NCBI GenBank assembly: GCA_025175895.1
Contig: CM046003.1
Span: 24,945,245-25,009,244, forward strand
Source of the DNA: Wurfbainia villosa
Taxonomy: Eukaryota > Streptophyta > Magnoliopsida > Zingiberales > Zingiberaceae
DNA: 64,000 nt
Direction: 5' to 3'
Part shown: in pieces, positions 35,343-47,114 of the stretch
Layout: each line of letters opens with the position of its first letter
How positions within the stretch are numbered: the stretch's first letter is position 1
Program-made: the position numbers and the translations under genes
The notes under the pieces: model-generated
Told to the model about the DNA's origin: nothing
Database searches by the model: none
The model's input: only the letters and a program-made list of their open reading frames with translations

Positions 35343-37573
35343 TGGGTTTCTCCGGCATCGACGTAGGTATGTGTTCGAACATGTTTCGTGAACATGCACA
35401 CAGCAGAAGCAAAAAGAATCAATAAACTAACTTTATTACAACACACACACTACACGCATGGAAGATACAACAAGTGTAGACATAATCGCTATTTTAAATT
35501 TTGCAATAAAAGGGAATTTATTCTAGTTATACCTGACGTATCACGTGTAGCGGGAATGACATCAACCGTAGCGACCCTCGCTAGAATCGCCTCTATCCGT
35601 ATCTACGCTGAGTATCTTCGAGATAGCTTCACAAAACCACGAGCCCCGCCTTCGAAAGCGTTACTATCCTTGTGTCGAAGACGTTGTGATCCAAGAGACG
35701 ATCACAATCCGAATAAAAATTCCGATCTAAAAACAAGCTCCACTAACTCACTTCTCGGAAGCGGTTTTCGTCAACCAATTAATGAAACCTTGGTCCTCCA
35801 CCTATGAGGATTATCGGAGATCCAATCCCCGGCAAGTAGGTCGCTGTTGGAGCGTAAAAGGCCGACCAAACGACCTCTCTACGAAGAGAGAAACAAGTTG
35901 TCCAAAACTGGACAGCTTGTGTTGGTGGAGAAGATGTCGGCCAATCAATGGGCGGTTACTCCTTGGTCATCGGCGACCAAGGGAGGATGGCCGGAGGAGT
36001 CGCCGGCGGCTGGTGGGTGATCGACGGTGAGGAGGAGCTGCTGCAGCAAGGTTGGGCGGCAGCAACCTTTGGGCGACAAGAAGAGGAAGAGGAGAAGAGA
36101 AGTGGGCGACAACTCTTAGGGCTTTATTAGGGTTTCCAAAACCCTTAAGCCGTATTTTATAAAACGCGTGTTTCTTGACCATCAAGAAGCCTTCTCCTAG
36201 TGGTTATTGGTTCATAACCAAAATCCGTTAACCCGCTCCAATAACTTAAATTAAAATAAATCAAACCGTGTTGATCTATTTTAAGTTAAAATAAATCAAA
36301 CCAACTTTGGTTCATTCGTTTAAAATAAATCAAACCCCTTTGGTTTATTTTCTACCATTGGATTAGAACCAAACCAATTTGGTTCATCCATCATGTCTTC
36401 AAAAAGACACGGCCCATCCATGTTTCCGATGCGACTGAAACCATTTCATGCTCGCTCTATGTTTGGTCCAACCAAACCAAGTCTCTCTCTTGGTCTGAGA
36501 ATCTCATTCTTAAACTCGTTTTAAATCCTTCGGATAACACTCGTTGTGCGTGTGACCAAATAGGTTCCCGATTTATATTGACCATCTATAATTAACCATT
36601 AATTATAGAACGATCATAAGTGACACCTAGTAGTACATCATGATCTCCAATTAATTGAAAAATCAACGGTTGATTCCAGAACAATTTATGAAACCTTTCA
36701 GCAGCCACAGTGAATCGTGCCCCGTTCCTTTTACTCCTTTTATACCCACTTAGTTCAGGACATGGTCTATAGTGTCAGTCCCCACTAGGCTGACTACGTC
36801 ACACCTAGTCCAAGTATCATTTCATCGTCCTGCGGATTCTAGTTACTGCACATGTATCCAAGAGTACCTTATTCTAAACATGTAATGCTTTGGCTAAAGA
36901 CTTTAGTAACAATCCGACGAGAGGCCAAGGGTATACATCTCCTCGCAAGGAGTGGTGAATCCTTTGTAAGCTATTCAAACACCTTCGGACACTTCGACTT
37001 ATACCCAACCATCCCAGGTCCACATCTCCTTGGAGATGCTTACTTAAGATGTCAAAGTATAAGTCTCCATGACCAAGATGACTTGAATACCACAAGTCGA
37101 AGGAACATCGCACTTAAGCTGCAGTAAGAACTTCATTGACATATCCATATATGTAGAGAACCATATAAAGTCTTACAGCTGGTCACTTCAATAAACTAGT
37201 TACCATAACTAGCATCCACGATTAACTCCGGACATCCCAATGTCACCAGCCAATGAGAAACAGCTGCTTGGATAAACCAAAGAGTATAACTCGTACTAGT
37301 CTCAACAGAATCGATGGCGTCTGTATGCATCAATTCATCGACTAGGGATAATTCCAATACATCACAATTACACATGTAGAGATACTCACTAGTTGCGATC
37401 CAATCACAAATTCTCTAATGCTGTGAATCGTATTATAGACATATAGTAAATGAGTTTAAGATCCAATCAAATATAAGAAAATATGTATACTCAAATAGTG
37501 AATATTAATTTATCAAATAAATGGTTCGACCATAAGGCGATTGTCTTAGGCCACCTCTCATATATATCTAACA
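35343..37573 (-). repeat. Copia-3 5' LTR
   Basis: On the plus strand it runs from TGGGTTTC to TCTAACA, 2231 bp. A GC-rich block lies at 35830-36120. The stretch 36230-36400 has many repeats of an AATAAATCAAACC type. The limits come from the primer site on one side and the match to the truncated LTR on the other. Confidence 0.85.
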
Positions 37574-37747
37574 ATATAGTACTTCCATCATTCTTTTAGC
37601 ATTAGCCTTGTAATTTGGGCCTCCAATGTTATGTAATGGATCATTAAGAATATCAAGAATAGGATCCTTCTTTTCTTCTATGACCTTAGCTTGATCCATG
37701 TTATTACTTGTTGGGCCGAAATTTATTCTCTATCTTTGACTCCATCA
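37574..37747 (-). repeat. Element X outermost LTR fragment
   Basis: These 174 bp match the end of the X LTR (28215-28388) at about 88% by eye. They are followed by ATTAG, identical to the bases left of X at 10133-10137. They begin ATATA, the expected copia-3 target duplication. Confidence 0.82.
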
Positions 37748-37752
37748 ATTAG

Positions 37753-38549
37753 ATATTAGTTTTCATGTTTAATCCATCATAGTATTTATTGGTCTAGATC
37801 ATTCCACACCAACACTAAGCCTCCGTTTACTCCGAAAAATGGATCATCAAAGGAAAGGAATTTTCTAAAGAAAAAAATCCCTAGAGAAGGAAAAGGGAAA
37901 GGGAAAAGAAAAGAAAGGGATTTTCTGAAGAAGGGAAAAGAATTCTCAAAGAAATAAGGAAATAGAGAAAAGAAAAAATTAAAAAAAAAATATTCGCTTG
38001 TGGCCACATCGATCGGGATGGTTGTCACCCGTTGCCCGTCTCCCATCGCTTGATGAGGAAGCCGCAGACGACGGCGGTGATGATCAACAATCGACGGTGG
38101 CGACCGACAACCATTGGCAGCGGCGGGCAATGGCCGGTGGTGATGGGCAATTGCGGTGGTGGTTGGCAATCGACGATGATAACAGCGACGACGAACCACG
38201 AGAGCAAATTTTTCTCAATCGAAAAAAATTTAAGAGGAAGGAAAAGACTTTCCGTTCGATTTATATGGAAAAAAAATATAACTAAAGGAAGAAAAAGAAT
38301 CCGTCGATGGATGGAATCTTAAATCCATCCGCCTAAAGTGAACAAAAGAAAGAAAAATAGTTCCTCTTTTTTTCGAAGTAACGAAGAAAATTTTTTTACG
38401 ACAGAATGTTTTCCATCGTTTCTATTTCCTTCCTTCCAAGTAAACAAAGCAGATGTGGAATGACACTAATACCAACATGAGCAACGATGTTGGTGACACA
38501 GTTTGAATGGTGGACTATCACTAAAGAAGGAGAAGTTGACTCATGAGAG
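37753..38549. other. Non-coding stretch, possible degenerate MITE
   Basis: CCTCCGTTTACTCC near 37820 partly mirrors AAGTAAACAAAG near 38446, and the inside is rich in A and G-A runs. The mirror is imperfect and no target duplication fits well, so the call is weak. A short GC-rich region at 38010-38200 gives overlapping ORFs on both strands with no family. Confidence 0.25.
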
Positions 38550-38559
38550 GTGTGTATTG

Positions 38560-38840
38560 TGTGTGTGTGTGTGAGAGAGATCTAAAGTAGGAGAGAGCTT
38601 GACCTACAGGAAAAGAGAGGAAGGAGTGACACCGAATAGCGGCTCGATCTAATGCTCCAATATCTTAATCAAATGAACAACAATGTTGCATGCTCGAGAG
38701 AGATCAAGTGGGAGGGAGAGAGGGGAGGCATGAGAGAGATCAAGTTAGAGGGAGAGAGGAGAGGTGCAAGAGAGGTCATGTGGGAGGGAGAGAGGAGAGG
38801 AAAGAAGGAGAGATTGGGTGGCAAAGAGGAGCATGGTGAG
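38560..38840. repeat. GT/GA microsatellite and purine-rich tandem repeat
   Basis: A GT run followed by GAGAGA lies at about 38560-38582. From 38690 to 38830 about three copies of a roughly 45-bp purine unit (AGAGATCAAGTGGGAGGGAG type) follow each other. It could form triplex-prone DNA; the small plus-strand ORF over it is a repeat artefact. Confidence 0.8.
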
Positions 38841-38849
38841 GAATAGAAA

Positions 38850-39430
38850 AGATAAATAAAAAGAATTTTATCTCAAAACTTCTTCAATTGAACAAAAAAA
38901 TGACTAAATATAGTATAGAACAAATAATCTTGTTCAACCCTTAACTGACTAAATCGAGTTTGAATTGGACCTAATTTGAACCCACCAAATTCAGACAATA
39001 AGCCCTAACTAAACAACTCAACATACCCCAATTACACTTTGATTGGATTTCTATAGCCTAATAGTTGGTTTGGTTTAGCTTAAGTAACCAATAAATTAGA
39101 AATTAAATAGAAGTAAAATTTTAATTGAAAGAAAAACATAATATATGAGAGAAGTTAAAATTTTATGTACATCCAACCAATGATTCTTATACTGAAAGAA
39201 AAGTGACAGTGAAGGTTCAATAGGGATTTGTACTTAAGGAAGATGCAAATATAGCTATGTATTCTTTTTTTGGTAGACACTCACTTTCAATGCTTTTACT
39301 TAGCTTATACTAGAATAAAAAGCTTTTTTATATCTTTATTGATGTCCTGACCATAGATTATGCTAATTGTGTAAGACCATTAGGTGCAATTAGAGAAGTG
39401 TGAATAAACACTCAGTCGATTTATTTTCAT
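38850..39430. other. Unrecognised AT-rich stretch
   Basis: No ORF of interest, element motif or repeat could be recognised here. Confidence 0.4.
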
Positions 39431-40060
39431 GTCAATCTAAAATGAGTTAGTTTGCAATGGAAATAATCAAAACAAACTAAATGCAAGTACAAACAAACAA
39501 TAAAAAGAAATGCAGACCACACAAAGATTTATGTGGTTTGGAATCCTAGTTTCTATTTCACGACTTATGATCTATCGGTGGATTATTTCTGGAATCACTA
39601 TTATACTTTCTCCATCCCTAATAGTTTGTGGAGGCGAAGAAACCTCTCTTACATGTTTCTATTCTTACAAGAAGTACAAAGAACAATACAAAAGTATAAA
39701 CAAAAAAGAAAATGATAAGCAAACAACTTCACACAAATGAAATCTTCACTTTGTTTGCTTTCTCTTGATTTGGGTGGTTCTAAGAAGGCCTTCAAATGCA
39801 ACAACATTCACCCAAAGAACCTCCAAGAACATTGTTTCAAACCATTCATGAAACCAACATTTATAAGCCTCTATACTAGTGTACAAATTGTTGATCAGTT
39901 GACTACTCAATCATCTCTAGTTGACTGTTCCATTGTAGCACATCAAAATTCAAATTTTTGTTGCATCTTTATCCCATTAGTGGCTTTTTTCTATTTCTAA
40001 ATTTAGCATCAGTCGACTGATATTATCATCCTAATCAATTGCTCAAAACTAATTGATTGG
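39430..40060. repeat. Degenerate LTR-like remnant
   Basis: The phrases about a CCACACAAAGATTTATGTGGTTTGG segment and repeated GTTGACT/GTCGACTG motifs recall the LTRs of the gag-only family at 48222-53814. The match is loose and no ends were found. Confidence 0.35.
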
Positions 40061-40089
40061 CTAGTCTAGTCAATTAGAAATGAATAGTG

Positions 40090-41190
40090 TTGGTTCAACA
40101 ATCCTAGGTTAAGGTTGATCAGGTTTGGATTGAGTTTTGATATTTGATCAATATGTTTGATAATTGAGAGATATGTTAAGTAGACCAAGGTTGACCAATA
40201 CTTAATATTAGAAAAGTTCAAGTTGGCAATGTTGGTAGGGTACTTAATAGTTGAAGTCCTATCGATGTTTGCAATGAAAGTCATAACAAGTCATAGAGGA
40301 TTAGATATTAAGCGAGTGATGAGAAGTTTAACAATTCATGGGGGATTGGATGCCAATAATTCATGCAAAGTCCTAATAAGTCAAGGACAATTAGATGCTA
40401 GGTAAGGTTGAGAGTTTTAGAAAAGTGAACTCTAGGCCTGGAAGTCTAGACAAGTCATGAAAGACTAGATACTTGGCAAAAGATGACGTTGTGGCAAGTC
40501 AAGGGTGGTTGGATATTAGACAAGTTTTTAAGCTCCAATGAAGTGAACTCTAGGTAGTGGAAGTTTTGAAAGATCAATATTGACCTAAGGTTGGGTAAGA
40601 GGAAGTCTTCGTAGGCCGACTATGGCTAGAGACTAGGTAATGAGTGAAGTCCTAGAGACAAAGAGTCTCAAGTCATGAAAAGTCCTAGTAAGTTAAAGAT
40701 ATAAGGCAAAGTTAAATCTTAGTAAGTTGGGATTAACTTGTGCTAGGCAGATGAGGAAGTCCCAAAGATAAGTCTCTTGCCATAATATGGATTCAACCTC
40801 GGTGTGGTTGGAACTAGAGTACTAGTCGACCGGTGAAAGAGGACCTGTATCAAGTGAGTTAGTCAAATTGAGTGGGTAAATCGAGTCAGGTAGACTGTAT
40901 GGCTCAATCATACTAGGTGGCCATAGGCGAGTAGATTTGCCAAGTAGATGAACCCATGTCAGACTAGTAAAAGATGGGTAGATATGTGGGGTAGTCAAGT
41001 TTGCTAAGTCAATTTGGTTAAAGAGTTTTTTTTTTGCGAGTCAAACATGCTCAAATTGGTGATCAGACCAACTGAGATGATTATGTTTGGGCAAACTGGG
41101 TGGTCGAACAAGATGAGGCAAATTGGGCATCCTGAAACATGCCAGATGGACTATGTAGAGAAAATTGATTAGAAGAGTTAGATAAACAAA
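40090..41190. repeat. Degenerate interspersed AAGTC-type repeats
   Basis: Short motifs such as AAGTCCTA, CAAGTCA and TTAGATATTAG recur irregularly through 1.1 kb without coding potential. It looks like an old LTR interior or satellite remnant. 41190-41590 to the right holds nothing recognisable. Confidence 0.4.
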
Positions 41191-41639
41191 ATGATTAAAT
41201 ATACATGAAATATTCCACTAGTTATATCATTCTATTATTGCAACCAAACAAATGATTCCGGTTTTAATTAATTCCATTACATTTCTAATTTCATTCTAAT
41301 TCTATTCCTTCTGGTCATACATATCAAACTTAACTGTAATGATTAAACTGATCTCTAAAGTACTACTCAGCCATCTACAATTTGTCATCAAACATTTTGT
41401 CGACCTCTTTCAGTGTACTTTCTTACAAGGTCTAAGATCTAAGGATTGTTGCATGTGTGAAATCAAACCTTTGAAATGGTGAAAGATCATGAGTCAACTA
41501 TGAAAATATTTTTGATATGGTATAAAACTATTTTTGCTACGGTGAGTAGGAAGTCAAAGAAAAACAAGGAATCCTCTTCCTTTTTCCGTTCATCCTTCAC
41601 ACAGCTTTGAGCAGATCTCTATAAATTAGCCAAAGAAAT

Positions 41640-41815
41640 GCAGTTACCTGAGGTATCATAACCCATTCTCCAGTTAGTATTGCTTTACCAACTTTATCAT
41701 ACGATTTTGAGAGAATATGGAGATATGCTTCACACCGATTGCAGTCACATGCCAACATAAAAGCTTTACCAGTCATGTTCACAAAGTTCAGCAGACTAAA
41801 AATTACTGTATACAA
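41640..41815 (-). pseudogene. Exon-like segment, unrecognised
   Basis: The minus strand encodes MTGKAFMLACDCNRCEAYLH and then ILSKSYDKVGKAILTGEWVM, followed by CAG/GTAACTGC, a fair splice donor at about 41645. The amino-acid mix is protein-like and unlike the nearby repeats. No partner exon or family was recognised, so it may be a gene fragment. Confidence 0.25.
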
Positions 41816-42204
41816 TTATCTCTTCACCTATTGAGGAAGCTACCATTACCTTGCTGCAATGTACGAGGGTCCTCAGCCAGAGCGATCCATCCACTAAAAC
41901 TGTCTCGGCTTAGCACTGCAAGTCAGGTAAACTTTATTGGATGAGGCTAATCACCAAGATCGGCACTAAGTTTCAGCCTTGTAAGCTAGTAATCTATGTT
42001 GGTTGTTGGCACTGATCAACCTGTCCAAGACGTGCTTGGACTGATGTTGCAATGACCTACAACAGATCTCTGAAAGGGCATGAATAAGAGGGAAGGCTTC
42101 TTTTTCTTGTCATTAAGCTTTTCTAGTTATTCATACACATTTTCTTGTCAAATCACAAGTGTACATGCTTAATTTTGATGAAAACATTAAAGTGAAAAAT
42201 CTGT

Positions 42205-42561
42205 AGGCTTCATAGTTATGCTGCAATGCCGAAGAATGGGACCAAAAGTTTTCTACCGTCGTGCTAAACACTCTCGTCTTCACTTAGTTTCTGTCAATAA
42301 TCCCTTTTGTTATCTTGAAACAGTGCATCTTGTGAGAATGATTGCAAAATGGAAACAACCCATCAAGCTGAAACCGAGGTTAGTAGACTTGCCATTGTTC
42401 CAGCCGGAATAAAACTCAACCTAGGCACCTGCAAATCAAGGGTCAGAGATGTTGAGAGTGTGCTTGATTCCTTGAGAAGCATCCGAGAGCAGTTGCTGTG
42501 CTCGATGGAAGTGTTAGTTGTTAGCAGGGGAGACTCTTACTGGGCAGCCTTTTATTGCTAA
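42205..42561 (+). pseudogene. Possible gene fragment, unrecognised
   Basis: Two overlapping plus-strand frames are open. 42349-42561 starts at an ATG and reads METTHQAETEVSRLAIVPAG and later RVRDVESVLDSLRSIREQLL, a short helix-like segment of 70 aa in all. A pyrimidine/AG site (CTGTAG at about 42207) precedes the region. I cannot assign a family. It could be a remnant of a host gene. 42562-43270 downstream is AT-rich and unrecognised. Confidence 0.25.
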
Positions 42562-43279
42562 ATCTTCTACAAGGTTTTAGGTAATTCTGGTGGAACTACA
42601 TGCATTACATGTGTGGAAGGGCTATTATAAGGCTGTCGTTCAGTAGTTTCATAGTCGTGTATCCAATTTACTTGCTAATAATGGTCATCATCTCTGATGA
42701 TCTTGTTATCGAACACAAATCCTTAAAATATTTCTCAGCAGAAGTTTTATTTGTTAATTATGATCTATGCCAATTTATCAGTTGTAAATTAGAAAGCCAA
42801 ACGAATAAAAATAATAAAAAAAGTATGTTCATTGTTTGATTCCTCCTAATAATTGTCTAATTGTCAAGACAGAATGCCATCTTGCTTGATAAAAAAAAGG
42901 TTTGATGGATACTCCAATTAATGATTTCATCTAGATCGTGCTCAAGAAATCCATCCCCCTTTCATCCTCCAATTAGCCATAGAAATTGAGATTCAAAACT
43001 CCTACATTAATACATCAAACAAAACTCAATAACATATTGAATCTCATACATTCAACACTTCTTTAAGGACCTCATTTCTGGCAAGTTAAACTAGATAGAA
43101 TAGAGAAATCATTGGCTAATTAACAAGTCTAAATGCGTAGTTTTTAGATTAGTTAATTACCCATTAATCAGTAAATATACAAATTAAATTATTATCTATA
43201 TATGAAATTTGTAGCTTACTATCAAAGCCTATCTGACTAGGCTCTTCTCGAACAGTAGATGATGCGGTACGAATTTTTC

Positions 43280-43520
43280 GCTCCTCGATCTAGTGCCATC
43301 GAGGAAGGGGTCCTCTCCAACCGCATCAATAAATTTATTCTAAAAAAGCTAACACGTGTTAAACCGTCGTGGGCCTATCCGACGATGACACTCCGATGCT
43401 TAAGTTAGGGCGACATATATGAAAGAAAATATAGTAAATGCAGTAAAAGTAATATAAAAGAAGAGAAAGAGAACTTATCTTATATGCAGTTAGAAAAATA
43501 CGAGAGTCTCCTTAGCTAAT
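43280..43520. repeat. LTR-like fragment related to 8280-8420
   Basis: It has CACTCCGATGCTTAAGTTAG followed by an A-rich, AAGAGAAAGAG-type stretch, as at 8305-8400. No ends or coding parts were seen. 43521-44241 holds only weak ORFs without known motifs. Confidence 0.4.
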
Positions 43521-44229
43521 TCTCAGTTCTTAACAATGCATTTAATAAGTCTTCTAATACTCCATATTGAGGTGTGGTATAGTGACCGCTTGTTCGTTTG
43601 CATCAGACACCACATGAGAACCACTACTTATCCAGAGAAATACTACCATTAACAGTAGATATTTTGCCAAACACCAAGCGGAATTAATACATAAACAACC
43701 CCTAATTAACATGCAGAACAAGATAACAGGAACTCTCGAAGGAACAAGGAAGAAAGAGCTACAATGAAAAAAAGGCTCACTTGCCTTTACTGCATGAGTG
43801 ACTGAAACAACTACCTTTCCCAAACTCATATGAGTAGAACATTTACCAAAGTGTGAGCAATAGCCAAGGAAAAAATTGCAACAATTTGTTTATCTTAGGC
43901 TTCTCGTATAGATATTAGTGAACCACATCAACAATATAGGAACAGTCCCAAAGGTTGAAGTGAAACGCAGTGATGTTCACTAGGAATGAATATGCCTTCA
44001 AAATCTTGCTGAACTCTCTCCATGAGGAAAGAAACCTCCAAGGCTGTCGGAGGCAAAGTGAGTCAGGGTGCAGATGGGTCGTAGTTGTGACACAAAGAAA
44101 TGCAACCCAACGCCGGAAGAAGAGTTAACTGCAACCGCCGAGGAAGAGGAGGAGAAAGCAGATTCTTTGTTCTCCACGATGGCCAAGGATCCGACCTCCA
44201 AAAGGTAGGCCACACCCAATCCAGGTAGT

Positions 44230-44475
44230 TTATGCATCGTGGATGATTGGCGGATGGAGCAGATGCCCGCCATGGAGTGCAAGTGAAGAGATCACTTGGA
44301 GAAAAAGGAAACCCATAGGTTGCAGGATGATGGCGAGGTGGGAGGAGAAGATGGCCTCAACCCCCCTTCTCGGACGACAACAGCCGCGAGCCCTCGGAGA
44401 AGGCATGGGCCTGAAAACTCCCAATCCCCCCTCATCTCCTCCCAAAGGAAATAGTGGCTCCTTCGTGTTGGTCAT
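44230..44475 (-). CDS. Short ORF in the fold-back left arm, function unknown
   Basis: The ORF starts at ATG 44475 on the minus strand, about 100 bases after a TATA-like box, and codes for 81 aa beginning MTNTKEPLFPLGGDEGG. The matching right-arm ORF shows mostly amino-acid-changing differences over the shared part, so there is no sign of selection on the protein. A CAGGTGAT or similar donor-like site occurs at the equivalent place in the right arm. It may be no more than a conserved non-coding promoter region that happens to be open. Confidence 0.25.
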   Translation of the reverse strand: MTNTKEPLFPLGGDEGGLGVFRPMPSPRARGCCRPRRGVEAIFSSHLAIILQPMGFLFLQVISSLALHGGHLLHPPIIHDA

Positions 44476-45849
44476 TGGTAGGTTGAGAGCAAGGAGGCAA
44501 CCCAAGTAGGATGGGACCGAACGAAAAAACTAGAAAGAAAAAGATCCCCCTCCTCTAAACCCTAGGAATCCTTTTATATCCTTCTTGTAATGGGTTAGGT
44601 TCTGTTTCTAATAAATGGGCTAATATTTTCCCATATCAGTCAGACGAGTCACTCTGATGAGTCTAACTTTATCTCCATCACTCTCTGCCGCCTAGAGTCC
44701 GATCATATCTTTGCTTCTTGTTCCTCTATTCGGGGATATCATACGCATCTATAGTTCCGGTGATCTGCCTGACCGAATGAAGAAAAAACTTGTTCGAGGA
44801 CTTATGAACTGCCTCAGATGGATATAATAAGACGATTGATTCGAGGACTTACAAATAATCTCAGAGGGATAAGAGGATGATCGAAGTGAGGGCTTATGAA
44901 TTGCCTCAAATAGATATAAGAGAAAGACCTCTAAATCCTGATTGAATAAAGTGATACTCACCTCAGAATATTTAGGCTTAATAAAATAAGAGAAGACCCA
45001 GAACACCTGAAGCACCTGAGCTTAGACCACTTCGGCATAAAGAAATAAAATAACAACTAGCCTGCCATATCTCGGCTAGATGACATAACAACAAGTTCAA
45101 GAACACCTCGACCTAATAAAATAAGAGATGATCCAAGATACCGGGATTGAATAAAATAATACCCGCATCATAACACTTATGTTATATAGAATAAGAGCTG
45201 ACCCAAAATGCCTTGACTGAATAACATAATATCCATTTCAGAATACCTCAGATGAATAAAATAATGTCAGACTCGGAGTACTCCGATGAAATGAAATAAT
45301 ACCTCCTTCAGTCCAATTTGGTTGAATAAAATAGCAGTAAACCTGGAGCGACTTGACTCGGATCAATTGACATAAAGAAATAAAATAACAACTAGCCTGA
45401 CATATCTCGACTACACTGAATAAAATAATATCCACCTTATAACACTTCAATAAAATAAGAATTGACCCAACAACACTTGACCTGAACTGAATATAATAAT
45501 ATACACCTTGCAATACTTCAATAAGATAAGAGTTGTCCTAATAACATCGAGACTAAACTGAATAAAATAATATACACCTTCCAACACTTCAATAAAATAA
45601 GAATTAGCCCGACAACACATGGGCTTCCTCAGAACATATTAATAGAATGAAGTAATAACCACATTGAAACGCCTCGGCTGCTTAAGAACATGTGGACTGA
45701 ATAAAATAAAAACTCCCTCCATACCAATACTTCATAAGTAGGCAAATGAATACCTCTCTCCTCGATCGACTAAATATAAAATCATACTCTTCCTGGTTTG
45801 CCACTGTCCGGGGAATGTAAGCTTCGATTAATGTCGAATTGAATAAGAA

Positions 45850-46800
45850 TGTAGACCAGCTTGAGGGCTTATGAACTGCCTCTGCCAGCCATGATGATAA
45901 ACTCCGCCGTTCTTCCAAAAGTGCATTCTACCTTAAACCCAACTCCTCCGATCCGCCACCACACGGGGAACAACGACTATGAGCGTGATGAGGGCTTACG
46001 AATGGCCTTGGATGCTCGAGTTGAAGATAAGACTGATTCGAGGATTTACGAACTGCCTCGGTTTACTTTAGTAAAATACTTCGCCATTCTTCCAAAGTGT
46101 GTTCTACCTTAAACCCAACTCCTTTGATCTGCAACTGCATGGGGAACAACAACTACGAGCATGCCGAGGGCTTATGAATGGCCTCAAACGGTCGAGTTGA
46201 AGAATAAGACCGATTCGAGGGCTTATGAATTGCCTCGGTCAACTTTAGAAAAATACTCTGCCATTCTTACAAAGTTTGTTCTACCTTAAACCCAACTCCT
46301 CTGATCCACAACCGCACGGGGAACAACAACTGCGAGCGCGCCGAGGGCTTACGAATGGCCTCAGACAACCGAGTTGAAGAATAAGACTAACTCTAGGGCT
46401 TACGAAGTGCCTCGGTCGACTTTAGAAAAAAACTCCGTTGCTCTTCTAAAGTGTGTTCTACCTTAAACCTAACTCCTCTGATCCACAACTGCTCAGGGAA
46501 CAACAACTACGAGCATGCGGAGGGCTTACGAATGACCTCGGATAACCGAGTTAAAGAATAAGATCGACTTGAGAGCTTACGAACTGCCTCAGTCGACTTT
46601 AGAAAAATACTCCTCCGTTCTTTCAAAGTGTATTCTACCTTAAATCCAACTCCTCCGATCTACAATTGCACGGGGAACAACAACTGTGAGTGCGCCGAGG
46701 GCTTACAAATGACCTTGGATGGCCGAGTTGAAGAATAAGATCAACTTGAGGGCTTACAAACTGCCTCAATTGACTTTGATAAAATACTCGTCGTTCTTCT
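45850..46800. repeat. Tandem repeat of about 178 bp in the left arm
   Basis: Five to six copies, each holding GAGGGCTTACGAA..GCCTC, CGGGGAACAACAACT and a TTCTACCTTAAACCCAACTC segment. The inverted set lies at 54060-54980. Confidence 0.9.
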
Positions 46801-47114
46801 GAAGTGAATCTAACTTAAACCCGACTCATCCCATCCACCACTACAAGGAAAAATAAGAAAACCTTAAAGAAGTGTGCAACTCCATCTTCCATATAGAGAG
46901 TTATAATCTATATATGATAAATAGGAGTAGTCCATAATAGATTAAGTTTGGAATTACTTCACTGAGAACTTTAAGAAAACATGCTTATACTTAGAAATCT
47001 CGAAGTTGATAATATAAATAAACAATAAATAAACTTCAAAACGAATGAACAACTGAGGAAGGTCTTCTCTTTAGATAGACATCCAATATATTTGGCGACT
47101 GTTACAGAGATCAT

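Larger units (their letters stand above)
32985..35616. repeat. Exact-length 1316-bp tandem duplication in copia-3
   Basis: Unit 1 is 32985-34300 and unit 2 is 34301-35616, the same length and about 97% identical by eye. Each contains element leader, a primer-binding site and about 274 bp of LTR start. TTCG is present at all three boundaries (32985, 34301, 35617), so the duplication arose at a 4-bp microhomology. Small ORFs inside (for example 33866-34096) occur twice and are not genes. Confidence 0.93.
28389..37573 (-). mobile_element. Copia-3: Ty1/copia element (Tork-like), minus strand, 3' LTR truncated
   Basis: The right (5') LTR is 2231 bp (35343-37573). The left one (28389-28925) keeps only its last 0.5 kb. 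RT/RNase H, integrase, protease, zinc knuckle and Gag follow in minus-strand order. The leader and the start of the LTR are tandemly duplicated. On the right the element enters an X LTR before ATATA. The matching left flank is missing, so a deletion removed it with 1.7 kb of LTR. Confidence 0.88.
10138..37747 (-). mobile_element. Element X: nested, degenerate Ty3/gypsy (chromovirus-like), TSD ATTAG
   Basis: LTR ends TGAT..ATCA and the direct repeat ATTAG at 10133-10137 and 37748-37752 bound the unit. It is a minus-strand element. Its sequence lies at 10138-10718, 18950-19132 (3' LTR halves), 19133-20879 and 26203-27625 (internal region), 27628-28388 (a complete LTR) and 37574-37747 (the end of a further LTR). 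The gaps are filled by three copia elements. The Pol motifs are of the type with a lysine-rich protease-RT linker. X is inactive: its integrase is mostly deleted and its frames are broken. Confidence 0.8.

Noticed and set aside
33866..35412. Repeated 76-aa minus-strand ORFs (two copies)
   Set aside because: Their repetition is due to the 1316-bp tandem duplication of leader DNA; no motif supports a protein.
37813..38470. MITE with ACACTAA target duplication
   Set aside because: The repeated ACACTAA is not next to the right inverted repeat, and the inverted repeats are short and imperfect. Kept only as a weak possibility.
43554..44282. Minus-strand ORFs of 91-94 aa left of the fold-back arm
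   Set aside because: They have no recognised motif, no splice context I could trust and no clear start; evidence is too weak for a gene call.
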